In this document: positions 41,894 through 54,347 of the stretch, in pieces
Layout of the letters: each line of letters begins with the position of its first letter
Position numbering within the stretch: position 1 is the stretch's first letter
Assembly (NCBI GenBank): GCA_024305405.1
Contig: JAKNDB010000079.1
Span: 3,090,501 to 3,154,500 of the forward strand
DNA: 64,000 nucleotides
Direction: 5' to 3'
From: Dirofilaria immitis
Taxonomy: Eukaryota; Nematoda; Chromadorea; Rhabditida; Onchocercidae
Notes under the pieces: model-generated
What the model saw: the letters and a program-made list of their open reading frames with translations, nothing else
The model's database searches: none
Told to the model about the DNA's origin: nothing
Made by a program: the position numbers and the translations under genes

Positions 41894-43171
41894 TAAAGAA
41901 GATAAATTAGTTTTTTCCCAATCGTGTTGTTTTCGTTTGAGTTAGAAAAGTGAATTCTGTTTCAATATCAATTTTTTAGTTGCTAATAAATTCAGTTGTT
42001 GTTCCATTAATTTGAGAGAATATTTTCCTTCCTTTTTGTTACGCTTTATGGACACTTTATTAACACTTTCATTGCTTAATGCATACTTAGGGGTGTTATG
42101 CTGCACTGATATCTCTGTTTTCATTCTCTTGTTTCCATATGCTGCTGATATACCCAATTTTTATTTTATTTCACATATTCGTCTTTCTTTCATGGCAAGA
42201 AGAACTGACCTATTTCAAGCGAAAAAAATTTTTTCTCATGATGCAAATACAGATATCCACGTGAGAGGATTGTCATCTTTATTTATTAGTTTTTTATTCA
42301 CTTTTCTATCATGCAAGCATAAAGCTATTTATGAAAGGAAACTCTATCTACATTATAATTTCGAGTGAGAGGAATTTTCCAATCAAAACCATAAAAAACA
42401 AAAGAAATAAGCAATGAAGTCTGGTTGTGATTAATATCAGTATTTATAAATAAAAATTTCAGGAGGAAGTATTCGACATTTTTGCAGTGAAAATAATGCA
42501 ATGTGAATAATGGGCACTTTGACTTGTGTTGTACGAAACATATCAAATAAGACAAGTTTAGAATGATATCAAAGCAGTGGAATGTAAGCCATAAAAGAGT
42601 GCAATAGGCTAATCTTAATTCTCGCAATTACGATAGATAGTTTATAAGGTTCATGTACTTATCGTGATTGTGACGGTATAACATGGGAAGATTTTATTTG
42701 GGAAACTCTATTCAGACAAAAATTGGGACATGATACAAAGCAAATCTATGAAACGATATCAAAATGGCATACATGGAGAAAGAGAAAAGAATTTTGACTT
42801 CTAGTAACTATTTTCAAATCTAATTTAGGGTGTAGTTCAAAAATTCGAACTGCATCAAGTTAAGAAACATTTTCAAACCTAGTATTTAGATTATAAAATA
42901 AAAATTTGCATTGCAACATGTAAGTAAGATGATACTATGGAATAGCACCAGAACTTTCTGTCAGTATGTTAGAACTACAACAAATTTAGTAAATACTCAA
43001 GGACTAGTGTAACTCAGTTTGATAGTGTTCCAATGTAGAGCAATGAGGAAAATTAAAATTCACCGAAATGCAGATTACCGTCTTCATTAATCAATGTCCT
43101 CATAGTCCTCATAATCAATATCCTTTATCCCTTCCTCTGCAAGTTCTATGAAACCTTTTTGGGCATTTCAC
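41894..43171. other. Convergent intergenic region, eEF1A 3' end to the minus-strand microprotein
   Basis: AATAAA overlaps the eEF1A stop (41892 on), and more A-rich signals follow, so the eEF1A transcript probably ends within a few hundred bases. Near 43086-43154 the minus strand has a short acidic frame ending in DIDYEDYEDID with stop, preceded closely by TGA. It could be a last exon of something unrecognised, but no phase-compatible partner was found. Confidence 0.4.
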
Positions 43172-43742
43172 TTAATAAAACTTTTCCTCCGGATTATCTT
43201 TTCTCCACTTTTCTACTTTTCTCCAGATCACAAAGCCAATGGCATGCCATCCCAAAATAAAAAGAACGAATGAAACTTTTGTATACCTGAAACGAAAAAG
43301 AAAAGTCACTGACATTAATAAAATTCTTAACATAATTTGAGATTCTTTCTTTTGAATTTCTTGTCACTGAGCAAGAAAAAATCAAAGGGTCATCTTGCTT
43401 CAATATTATTGTATCAAGGAAAATCTTTTAACTATTCATCAGATTTTGTCCAGCACCTCATGAAAAAGAGAATCAAATCTAAATGAATCGAGGAGGAATG
43501 GAAGAAATTTCAACGTCAATAATACGAATAATTAGGTGCCGCTTTCACAACTAAAACCTAATCCAGTCATGAAATCCCAGCACAAAACTTATTCTTTCCA
43601 AGTTTACGAGTTCCTGGGCACAATAATAAGATTTATGATTTAAAAATAAAAAATACTAAATTAACCTTTTGTTAATTCTTGATATGATAAACGTGATGGT
43701 GGCCGCCTATTACGAATATATTGTCGCCATTTCCGTCGCCAT
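43172..43742 (-). CDS. Possible 47-residue single-pass membrane microprotein
   Basis: Two exons, 43742-43714 and 43286-43172, join in phase (GTAATA donor, TTTCAG acceptor). The peptide starts MATEMATIYS. One hydrophobic helix follows (KVSFVLFILGWHAIGFVIW), then a basic stretch RKVEKWRKDN and a stop. Size and layout resemble small mitochondrial inner-membrane or ER proteins, but I do not recognise a family. The start lies 60 bases after the NOP10 stop on the same strand, the spacing of a nematode operon. A competing open frame over the first exon (starting MLIWEWRRKW) does not splice in phase to the helix. Moderately doubtful: no homologue is recalled, and the first exon is only 29 bases. Confidence 0.35.
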
Positions 43743-43802
43743 TCCCAAATTAACATAATAAAATCTATATTTGTAATTTTTTTCTTGCTTTTGTTCCCAG
43801 AA

Positions 43803-44939
43803 TTAATAAATTGGCTTCGGCTGCATTGTAGGCAAGATACCAAAACGTTTCTTGATAATTATTCTATATTTGGAATTCTTGTCTTCAGGCGAAAAACGAG
43901 CTGGATGAGCGCTTTGAGTTTGTCGGCCTTGAGGATCTGTGGTCTGAAGCAACACGTACTAAAATAATATTTTCCTCATTCCATTAAGAAAATCTGAAAT
44001 CTTCGAAATTCTAAAATAAAGTCTAAAATGAATTTTTCGCCTTTTTTGAATATTTAATATATAATGAAAACAGACAAATATGTGTGCTTGCACTATTAGA
44101 TGAAAAACAACTCTTTAAGAACTTGAGATCTATGCCTAAATATAACATTATTATATATAAAGTTATATACTATCCATTCGTTATCAGATTTGATTAAGCA
44201 TCCATTATGTTAAAGATTACCTAATCATTATCACAAGTTGTTGAATCAAATCTTAGAAATATTATCCTTCAAAATTGGCATATTTTATATCCTCTACTTG
44301 TAGGAAACATATGATGATTTGAGATACAGGAAAAAAAAGGAAGACTACAAAGAGAATAAAATTAAGACTAAGAACTCTTAATTTTTATAATTTTCTTAAA
44401 ATTTGAAAGTCTGACACTATAATCATTCCTTGTCAACCAAAATATAAAGATTCTTCCTAAATAGTATTATGACGTATACGATATAATTAGCAATGGCAAT
44501 TATAACTGTTTTGAGAAATACAGTTAGTATTATTCCGATCATAAATATGATAATTTAAATCAAACTTTTATATCTTTTTTAAATTTCATTAAATATTAAA
44601 TAAAAAACCATGATGATAATTTTGATAACAACAATCTTACCTCCTTCCTAGCTTTATTAATCTTATCAGGTTTTCATTCGCTATAATTAATATACACATC
44701 TAATCATACTAATCGGAATCACTAATGCCACTACTATTAATAGGTCATCAGTACCAATAATCCCGAACAAATATGAAGTTGTCCGACGGTTCATTTTGAC
44801 ATTTGAGCTAATGCTAACTATCGAACAACTGAATTATCTGATATCCAATAAGTTATCAATAAATGATATCCATAAATTAACTTACTTTCAGAGTATAAAT
44901 TCTATTTCCTTCTTCGTCTAGATAAAACTTCAGATACAT
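43803..44939 (-). CDS. NOP10: H/ACA ribonucleoprotein subunit NOP10
   Basis: Small nucleolar protein that binds dyskerin in H/ACA particles, which pseudouridylate rRNA and snRNA. Exon 1 (44939-44886) encodes [18 protein letters not shown]; exon 2 (43943-43803) begins [20 protein letters not shown] and ends [16 protein letters not shown]. They join at phase 0 with GTAAG donor and TTGCTTCAG acceptor, giving exactly 64 residues, the family length. The zinc-ribbon cysteines of archaeal proteins are absent, as in other eukaryotes. A TTGGTTTTGCAG 14 bases upstream of the ATG (44954-44965) is a likely spliced-leader acceptor. This gene is too short for simple open-frame finding and is easily missed. 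Confidence 0.95.
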
Positions 44940-46401
44940 CACACAGCAAATATCTGCAAAACCAATACAGCATAGTCAATAAGTATTATTGGAAAATTAC
45001 AAAAACCAATCAGAACCTCAATATCATCCCGAAGCTGTTTAACTAACACCCTGGAATACATCATTCCCAATTAGCTCCAAAAATCCTAAAAGCAACTAAT
45101 ATGGCCCTTCGGTGCGCCATTTCCATTTTGTGAAAATCACTGATCTCACTTGGAATATTTAACATTGTTGACAACAACGTATCCTTTGTATCTCAATGGT
45201 ATCATTAAATCTACGGTATTCATTTCCTTACATTCGTTACTTCTCACATAATGAATTGGAAATTTATATTCGGTTTGCAAGTATTTCAACTTTATATTTT
45301 TTGAAATGTTATCATAAATTAATGAAATTGTTCACCATTTTTCCAATATTTACTCTACTGGAATTTGCATTGTCTATCTTTTACTTATCCCGAATTTCGA
45401 GCCAATAAACATCCTCCTAAATAATCTTTCTTAATGTACCTCTAGAAATAAGAAAAATCTAATGACTAAAAATTAGCGATATCAACTGTCAAATCTTGCA
45501 AATGCATTTCTTCATCCCGATATTCTTGATGAGGTAGAGATGTTTGGTTTTGAACATTTGTTTGATTAATGAACTAAAACTTATCGTCTAAATGAAATAA
45601 ATGTAAAATGTGTTCTGAACTACAAATTAACAGATAGAATTTCTATTTTTTAAAATATTAATAAATAAATTTTGGATTGAATCCGTAACTATGCTTTATC
45701 TGGAGCAGTTTTTCGAACAAAATATATTTTATTGAACAATTTGGCACGAAGTATTTCAAAATATTTCATATTTATTTCAATAAAATTCAGAACAGGGAGA
45801 TATTAAAAGTAGATATGAGCTTAGAGATTTAAAATACACTGTTCCAAAATTTATCTCTAGCAAATGAAGTTATTTGGCGTGAAAGAAACATTCAAAGTGA
45901 AAGGAATAAATGAAGATTTTGATAACAGCAATTATAATAAATTATTCCTACGACTAAACAAAAATATTTTTATTAAATTATTTTCAGTTCTTCAAAGATT
46001 CAAACTTTCTTCTATTCTTATGTTATACAATGCCTTACCCTATTTTAAGAATAATGGAATTACATTGCTTTTAGCGCTTACTTTGTACTACCATGAAAAA
46101 AGCGACTTTTGCATATTTAAATTATGAAATTGCGGTAATGCAAATAAGCTCTCAGAATACAATACAGTGTGATAATTACATGTTAATAATATCATAATTT
46201 TAAAACTGTTCAATAACAATGTAAAACAATATGACAAATTGACAAATTTCAAAAAAATAACAACTTTTTATAAATTACAGCGCAATTCTAAAATTAATCT
46301 AAACATGCTGTTGAATAACAAGCAAATATAAACACAGTGTTTAAAAATGATACCCGAAATGAGCAGGAGTTCAACGATTAACATAAAATAATCAAACTTG
46401 A
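44940..46401. other. Intergenic between FA2H and NOP10
   Basis: About 1.46 kb separating the FA2H stop from the NOP10 start, both on the minus strand. It presumably holds the FA2H 3' end and the NOP10 promoter. No exon or notable repeat was found. Confidence 0.5.
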
Positions 46402-49400
46402 TTATTGTGGCCCTAAGCCAGCTGTGTTAAAAACATAATCCCATAAAACGGTCGATATGCCAAAAGCTAAAAAACATTTTAAGTTTGCTTTACTTGCTTT
46501 ATTTTATTTTATCAGTGAAAATTTCCCGATAATTCCGAAAAATCTAAATTAACAAAATTCCTTTTTAAAATAGCTGTCTATTTTGAACAGCACTTTAGCA
46601 AAAACAACAAATAAAAAGTCGACCATACAAAACAGCTTCACATTCAGAACTCCAAAAAATCAAAAAAAAATTGGGACAATGTCCTAAATTAATACTATAA
46701 ATTATAGACATGAAAATAGAATGAAATTTCGATAAAATTCTTTTGTGTTTCATTCCTATATGGGGTCAGATCAAAAAGGATTCTTTTTATTGGTAATTTT
46801 CAATCCAATTTAACTATCGAGATATAAAATGACTGTATCCTGTGAAAAGAATTTGAAATCATTACAAATAAAAACTAAAAACAACGATAAAAAATTGAAA
46901 ACATACCCAGATCAAAATGCTTGAAATGATGATTATTATGATAGACTTTTCGAAAATGTAGATTTGTTCCCGGTAATGGATCTGCATGATGAAAATAATA
47001 GTGGGAACAATCATAAATGATATAACCAAACAGTTTACCAGCTCCAAAACAACAAAATAGGTCGTATGGAAGTAATGATGAATATAAATAATAAAAAAAT
47101 GCAACAATTGGAGCCGCGGGTACTGGCGGAAAAACCAAACGATCACCATCCATCGGCGTCTAGAAAGCATTGGATGAGTTATAAATGAATTAAATGAATA
47201 AGTAATGGCCAAATTCAATTTTTGAATTTCATGAATTTTCGATGAATAATATTTGACTAACAAAGCCGATTAAAGAAAAATGCTTTAACAATTTCATGTT
47301 ATAAACAAAAGTGTGGAAATTTTTAAAATAAACATCCTGACCAAAAATAATACTTAAAAGTGAAATAAATATATGAAAAGTAATAAAAATATTAAAAACT
47401 AAAAACTAATTCAAAATCCAACTTTATGATGCAAACCATGTAAGAGAAAATGCAAAATGATTTGGAAATGCGATTCTGGATTAGGCTTCCAGTGGAATGC
47501 AAAACGATGAAGAAGATATTCCAAAAGAGTCCACGAAAGAACACCTAATGTGAAAAGGCCTGCCCAAATAACGAGACCGTGCAAAAATCCTAAAAATACA
47601 CACATATGATTAACAGATATTTTTGCTCAAATATGTAAGAAATTTTTTGAAATTTACGAAAATCGTTTAACTACTATATAAAGATAGATATATTTTGAGT
47701 CCCTCACTAGCCACGTCTCGGATTTCTTGAGTTCATAATTCGGTACCTTACATGATTAATACACAACCTAATCTCATCACGAAATTAAAATTGTAAAGAT
47801 ATTTAAAGTCACTATTTTGATGTGATAAACACTTTATTCCTAAACAGTTATTAGCGATTTTTACAACTAATAACTTGCTAAGTTCAAACAAATTATTTTG
47901 AAAACTGACAGTAAAAATCACCATAGTTTTGGAAAATCATTGAAAAAGCTCGTATTGTGAAAATGATCACTAAAGGTAACCAAACAAGCGGTACCACCCA
48001 CCAACTTGTCCTAGTCATACTTTCTAAAACATCTGATTCGAACAATCGAAGTGTTCCATCGTACGGTTGATGGATCCACGTCCAATAGCGATCACCCAAA
48101 TTACCAACTTTATTTAAAATCGGTTTATCAGATAATAAATCATCATCTCCTTCAAACAGAAAAATTACGAATTCGCATCATCAAGTTAAAATTATGAATT
48201 CGCATCATCAAGTATATTATACTATGCTATCAGTAAAATAATTGAAAATTTGATTTATACTATCAAATTGGATCAATTATAAAATCAGAATATCTTGCAG
48301 AATAAATTGAAAATTCATGATACAACTGAGATTCAATCAAAAATATTATATAATAATATGCAGTTGATAACATTTGGATTAAGCGTACCAGATAGCATAT
48401 TTTTTTCAAATTTTCAATTATTTTATTGAATGCTATCATTAATTATCATCACAGTTAGGTATTATCGACTATTCTATATTATCATCCACTTTTTCTTTTT
48501 TTCTTAAGATCAAAAATCCCAACATATAGAAAAAGGAATTTTCGATATCAGTAGTACGGCAATTCTTTTTGTTATTTGCAAAATAATCAATCATTACTAA
48601 AAAAATTATTAAATGATAAAAAAAGGACATTATTTATTGAAACCTGTTTTATTACATTATTAATTTATTTATTAAAACTTGTATTTATTTCTCAGGAAAC
48701 TTGTCATACATAATACATTATGATTAAAAAACAAACCTCGTAGCAAATATTAACGGCATATTTTTGCAGCATCCGATATGCACTAGCTGAATGTGCATGT
48801 TTAACGCCAAGAATACGTTTAGTACCATTCATATATTCATCAGCATCTTCACCAGCTAAATGTCTAAGCACCTGAAACAAAATACTACAAAATTTATGCG
48901 ATAATCATAAGCATACTCAATCAATCATTATACTGTATAATCATTACTATGATTACCATATGCCTTTTTTATTTTTTATTTATTCTTGGTTATTTTTCTG
49001 TTGATTAAATATTCGAAAAGTAAGGTAAAAATGAATTCCCTCTGAATGCTTTCCATTATAACAGTATAACTATGTTAATCTTTCGATGTGATATGCTGTT
49101 CGAACGTTTAAGACAATTTTCTGAATATTACATCCAATAATAAAAATGATTCCCGATAAGATCTCTGATAAGATCATATAGCACTCGTGCTTTGCATGCT
49201 TTACGAGGTTAACCGTCAAGTTCTTTTACTGATAAAATGATTCAAAGTTTTATAAAACTACTTTAGAAAATAATGCATTTAAATTTTTACATTTAAAATA
49301 TATCAAAATCATTCTATGCAAAATTAAAAGCAAAAAAATAAATAAATGAATAGAATGACGAAACCTTTTGTCCGCCAGGATGTTTTGCTGCAAATAATGC

Positions 49401-49517
49401 TATATCGTATAATACTCCGTTAATTCGTATTAATAACGGTCGTTCTCGTAAATTACAAACTTTCATACTATTTTTATGCGTATTTAAATTATTGCATTCA
49501 GTATCATTCAATATCAT
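46402..49517 (-). CDS. FA2H: Fatty acid 2-hydroxylase (cytochrome b5 plus sterol-desaturase-type hydroxylase)
   Basis: ER membrane enzyme that adds the 2-hydroxyl to fatty acids used in sphingolipids. Exons 49517-49365, 48871-48737, 48149-47922, 47589-47423, 47159-46907 and 46466-46402; about 333 residues. The N-terminal cytochrome b5 domain has the first haem ligand in AAKHPGGQK and the second in the HAHSASAYRML region. Then come LGDRYWTWIHQP, a membrane segment (WWVVPLVWLPLVIIFTI) and the di-iron histidine boxes: LLEYLLHRFAFHW, HFLLHGLHHK, DCSHYYFHH and HNNHHFKH. The end is FGISTVLWDYVFNTAGLGPQ, as in the family (FGISTKLWDY in mammals). Exon 3 must be one base longer to keep phase between exons 2 and 4, so a missing base near its start is suspected. 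The start at 49517 is the first in-frame ATG; a later Met 18 codes a more usual N-terminus. Confidence 0.94.
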
Positions 49518-50746
49518 CGTTTAAAATATTCGAAACAAAAATTCCGAGTGAAGATTACCAATATATGTCATTGGTAGAATATGAACATATCGAAATATCT
49601 ACAACGAAATAGGGTAATATGGGATTGAAAAATGAGTAATGAAATTGAAACTGAATTTTTGAAAATTTATATAGTGATTCGTAGAATTCGTGTAAATTCC
49701 TCATAAATTTGTAATTAAAAATGCAATAGAATAACGAAATAAACGAATAAAATCGTGTGATACTTTCATGAACATTGAATAAATGCCGAAAAAATCATTA
49801 AGTAAACTAAATGGATAACTAATTAATGAGTAATGAATGGTAAATTGAGAAACTTCAATATAATTGTTACATCAGAGAATAAATTATAAATAAAGCAAAC
49901 AATTAATTAGTAAGCGAATAAATAGGTAATCAAATAATTAAAAAGTAATAAATATATTGAAGATGAAGTGAAAAGTAAATTGATGATGAAGAGTTGAATA
50001 AATAAAAGATAAAGGGCAATTACGAGGTTAATTAATAATAAGCAAATAAATTAACTATATGTCATTAGAAAAATCAACAATTATCAAAATTATCGAAGAG
50101 ATTGATAACTATATGTCAGAAGGATTAACGATGGCTTATCAGCGTAATAATGCTACTAATCCGATGTGATAATTGAAGCAACTATATCATCACGACGAAG
50201 ATATGTAAACTCCCGAAAATTCGTTCTTAAATGCTATCTATTCTGTTGTAATAAAACTTGGAATGATTAATTTCCACTATCTAAGCTAACGTATCAATCT
50301 TCTACCTATTATTAAACCATTTATGTTTTTCTTACAAGGAATAAAACATAATTTAAATCTTTCCGAAGTTAAATTTCTCATAAATTTCATATAATACCCA
50401 TATAATTTGTTCTAAAAATTCTGAAACAATTTTAATTGCATTTAAAAACAGAGCGGGAATTGAAAATTCAAATTTAAATTAAACAGTAAACAGAACTAAT
50501 ACTTACCCCATCCATCTTATTTATTCCGGAATGAATCTACTGGATCGAATACGAAGTTTAATCTAATAGCTAACTAAATAAGCTTCGTGAAATGCTGACG
50601 TATACGACAGAGTTGAATACGATGAGGACGAAATGGTTTTTGATGCTTATAAATTGTATATGCACTATACTATCGTTTACTGATTTGTATGTCTTATTGT
50701 TGCTTTCACCAATTTCGATAAAAATCAATCTTTCTTTTTCTAATGC

Positions 50747-50785
50747 TCTCTCTCTCCCTCTCTCTCTTTCTTTATCTCTCTCTTA
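50747..50785. repeat. CT microsatellite
   Basis: CTCTCTCTCCCTCTCTCTCT-type run with TTT interruptions, in intergenic DNA upstream of FA2H. Confidence 0.85.
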
Positions 50786-50939
50786 TAACATTTATCCTCA
50801 GTAGAATGTATAATTTGCAAAAGAAGCTGAAATGAATTCAATTCTTGACATAAAATAACGAAACGAAATTTTATTAAACATTTGAAAAATTCCCCATTCA
50901 TTTTGTTACTATTTAAAATTGCCTTTCCTATCCGTTTAT

Positions 50940-51650
50940 TCTCGCATATACAATAGCAAAATATTGCAATGAAATTTAATCTCTTTCATACAATACAAAT
51001 ATGCATGTATTATATATTCTATTTGAATTTAATTCCCTGTAAATATTTCACGCTATACTTATATTTCAAACATATACATTTTTTCAAAAAAAAAAAAAAA
51101 ATGGTAAAAGGAATAAATTATATGGTTAGTCATCGATTTTGTGAAAAATAAAAAGTTAGAAATTTAGAAATTGAAAAATAAAAAGTTAAAATTTTTTTAT
51201 CTATCTATCCCTTCAAATACTAGCATATTTCGTAATGAAATTAATTTCTCATATATATTGTATTACACATTCGATTTGGATTTAATTCCTTCTAAATATT
51301 TCATATTATATTTGTTTTATTTGAAAAAAAAAAGAGAAATACATTTTCAAAAAAAGTAGTGCGGAAAATAAAGCGTCGGCAAAAGTTTAGCAATCGATTA
51401 TGAAAATAAAATGAAATGAAAATTGTTGCTACTTATTTATTCGTCCAAATACAATGTTAGCATATATTGTAATGAGTTTAATCTCTTATATATGTACCAT
51501 ATATTTTATTCGAATAACTTTTGCAAATATTTAACGCTATTTGTTTTTCAAAAAAAAAAACTATATATTTTCAAAAAAAAAAAAAAAAAGGTGCGAACAA
51601 ATAAACTATACGTTTAGTAATCGGTTTGCGAAAGATTAAATGGAAATTAA
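50940..51650. repeat. Diverged tandem triplication, unit about 240-265 bp
   Basis: Three successive blocks share the order: an AGCA...GTAATGA...TTAATCTC line (near 50956, 51222 and 51459), a CATATATT line, an ATTCGA/ATTTGAATTTAATTCC line with AAATATTT, then one or two A runs, then an ATCGATT or ATCGGTTT line and AAAATAAA. The copies are clearly diverged from each other, so the triplication is old. No open frame is conserved between them. Confidence 0.7.
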
Positions 51651-52257
51651 AATTGCCATTGGCATTAGTTGTTTGTAATTCTCATCTCGAATAACGGAAG
51701 GTTGAGAAAGAGGAGAGAGAAAGACAGAGAGAAATTGAAGGAACAGATCGAATAAACAGAAAGAAATGGGTCTAAATGGTCAATGATCAAACTTAGTTTG
51801 CGTGCATCCTCCAGAAATTTAGCGTGAAAATGGAAAGAATAAAAAAAATAAAAAAATAAGGGTAAAACTTGTTATTTCATTGTGTTTACTAATTGCTCAT
51901 ATCGATACGTCGATCAACGAATTTGTTGCAAATATACAGTCAGATGACTTTTTCATGGAAATTTAATAATTGAAAGGAAAATGCAAATATAAAGAAAGTG
52001 CAATTAGTTGCAATACAATAACTGTTACGTAATAAATGAATTATATTATCGAATAAACACGATAATCGATTAATTTATTCATTACAACATTGCAGTAACA
52101 AAGATAAATAATGAAGTAAACATATTTATCGTAAAAAGAACAAGAATTTTCTTCTTCTTTGATGTGAGAGAGTGAATTGACATCTTTCAGAGACAGTACA
52201 TTCAGAAAGGTTTATTGGATGCTACTATCGACTAATAGGAAGAACTTATTCTACCAT

Positions 52258-52336
52258 TTGGGCAAAAATTCCCAAGAATTTCTCGAGTCGCTTCTTCGAG
52301 AGAAGGAAAGATTTCGTTCTCACTAGTTGTGAGAAC
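52258..52336. ncRNA. Three consecutive hairpins, candidate structured RNA
   Basis: TTGGG (52258-52262) pairs with CCCAA (52271-52275). TCTCGA (52281-52286) pairs with TCGAGA (52296-52301). GTTCTCAC (52316-52323) pairs with GTGAGAAC (52329-52336) around the loop TAGTT. All stems are perfect and sit in a GC-richer patch of otherwise AT-rich DNA. The strand is not determined because stems read the same on both. No known RNA family recognised. Confidence 0.3.
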
Positions 52337-54347
52337 GCAACTGTAGCCCGACTGTTTACCACTGGAATCTTAATCAGCAATCGCCAAAAAATCCTCTGAT
52401 TTAATAACAACGCGTTATCTATACGTCTTTCGCTGTGATAGAAGAGATAATGAAATGGCATTATCTAGACATACATGAGATAGATAGATAATCAATGATA
52501 TATCATGTTAATAGAAAAGGGCAAAACCGATGGGAAAAATAGATATGCATAAAAGGAAACAAGCATCATACAATATAGCGGTAGGAAATGTTTGTAAGCG
52601 ATGACAATCGATAATATTCTGGCAATATATGATATAAATTGAATTTAATATCAAACTAAATATTATGAAAAGCAACTTCATGAACTTATATATCAATTAT
52701 GGATTATAGAATTTTTCGAGTTTTCCGAACAATTGATTGATAATATTGTCAAATTTTTCAATTATATTGAATGGAAAAGAGAGAAATTACTACAATAAAT
52801 ATACAAATGAATCATTTTTGATTGTATAAATGAGCAAATAATGTTTGGTTGATTTCAGAATTGTTAGAATAACCTGCTGATTATTTATTCAGTTTTTTTT
52901 TTTTTGCTGATAAATAATCAACATTTTCATCATACTGTAATCAATATATTAGAAATTCATTAGTGCTCATTTAGTTGGAATTTATTATTTGGAAATATTT
53001 TTAAATTAATCTGAAAATATTATTACATTTAAAATTAAATTTGATTGCATTATATTCATTGCTTATTCATTCTTTTATAATCGATTATTTTTTGAACGAA
53101 AAAAAAATGAAATAAAGATAGATGAGGAAATAATAGGCACAAAATATTCCAATTTCTGTCAACAATCGTGAAAAGTAATTAATATTTAAAAAGAAGTTTT
53201 GATTCGATAATTTAGATCAAGAGGTTTTTGAATAATTCTTACATTTAAATATTTTTAATTAAATTCTTAACATCGATAGGATTAATTTTTCCCCTTCTTT
53301 GTTATATTCGAAAATCATATTTTTCATGATGTGTATTGAACTTGTAATTAATTTTGAAGATTTATCAAGATTTTTCCGAAATATCATTTTTGAAGAGTTT
53401 ACTAAAACGAATTATAATTTTACAAATATTATCAATCGATTAAATTATAAGAAATTTGGCTCTAATCATTATCACTTATTCAGTATTACTGAAATATGTT
53501 TGAATGATTGATGAATAACAATTCGTTATATTTTATTCGAGAAAAGTATTTATTATTGATATGAGATGAAGATTTTTGCTTAAATATTTAGTTTAAATTT
53601 TATAAATTTATGTTAATTGTATAGAAATTTTGATTATTCTGCCCCTTTAATTAACCAAATTTTATTTTAAAAATGCGGTTAGCACAAAAAGCGCTGTAGT
53701 TCATTAAGCATCCTTAAAATGAATCATTTTTATCTGATTAGGATGAATTTTTTAGTAGTAGATAAAAGGATTGGAAAATTTTGATGACGTGTTGCAGATT
53801 ACAACAATTTTACTGATTAATCCCAAACATTATAAGATAAATGATAATTAAGATATAACTGAATACAAATTTGAAAAATATTAGAAAAAATTTGAAACGA
53901 TTTAAAAATCAAGTCATTTAATCATCTAATCAATCTTATCTATTAACATATAATATTATACGGGTGTTTTAGAAGAAATAAAATTTAAAAATCGGCTTGA
54001 ATCTTAAAAATTTTTTATTTGAATGAAACATCATCATTTATAAATTAATTAATGACATAAAGCGATTTTTCATATTTTCTGAAAGTGTCTCATTTTTTCC
54101 GTTAGTCAAACGTCTTTTAAATTTCAAACATTTCCTAAATTAAAATTATTCAAAATAGTTCCTACAGAGTATTTGGCTTATATAACACTTGATAAAAAAA
54201 AAATAATAATTAAAATTGACGTATTCGAAGTAAATATTGCATAACAGTATGTTACATTATAAATATCATATATTTATGCAATATTATGTATTGTCCAAAT
54301 TAATTTTTTTTGGAACTATTATTTGTTTGATTTTCAACAGGCCTTTA

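Larger units (their letters stand above)
49518..54347. other. Intergenic, FA2H upstream region to the olfactomedin 3' end
   Basis: No supported exon. Holds a CT microsatellite (50747-50785), a triplicated block with poly-A runs (50940-51650), and a GC-richer patch with three hairpins (52258-52336). The remainder, including 52460-54347, is plain AT-rich sequence. The frame at 52246-52461 on the minus strand overlaps the hairpins and has no recognisable domain. Confidence 0.55.

Noticed and set aside
42012..42368. 118-codon plus-strand frame after eEF1A
   Set aside because: Lies in the eEF1A 3' region, with no homology or splice signals.
43661..43769. Open frame starting MLIWEWRRKW as the microprotein N-terminus
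   Set aside because: Its donor leaves the wrong phase for the membrane-helix exon.
52246..52461. 71-codon minus-strand frame
   Set aside because: Overlaps the three hairpins; no domain seen. The structure is the better signal.
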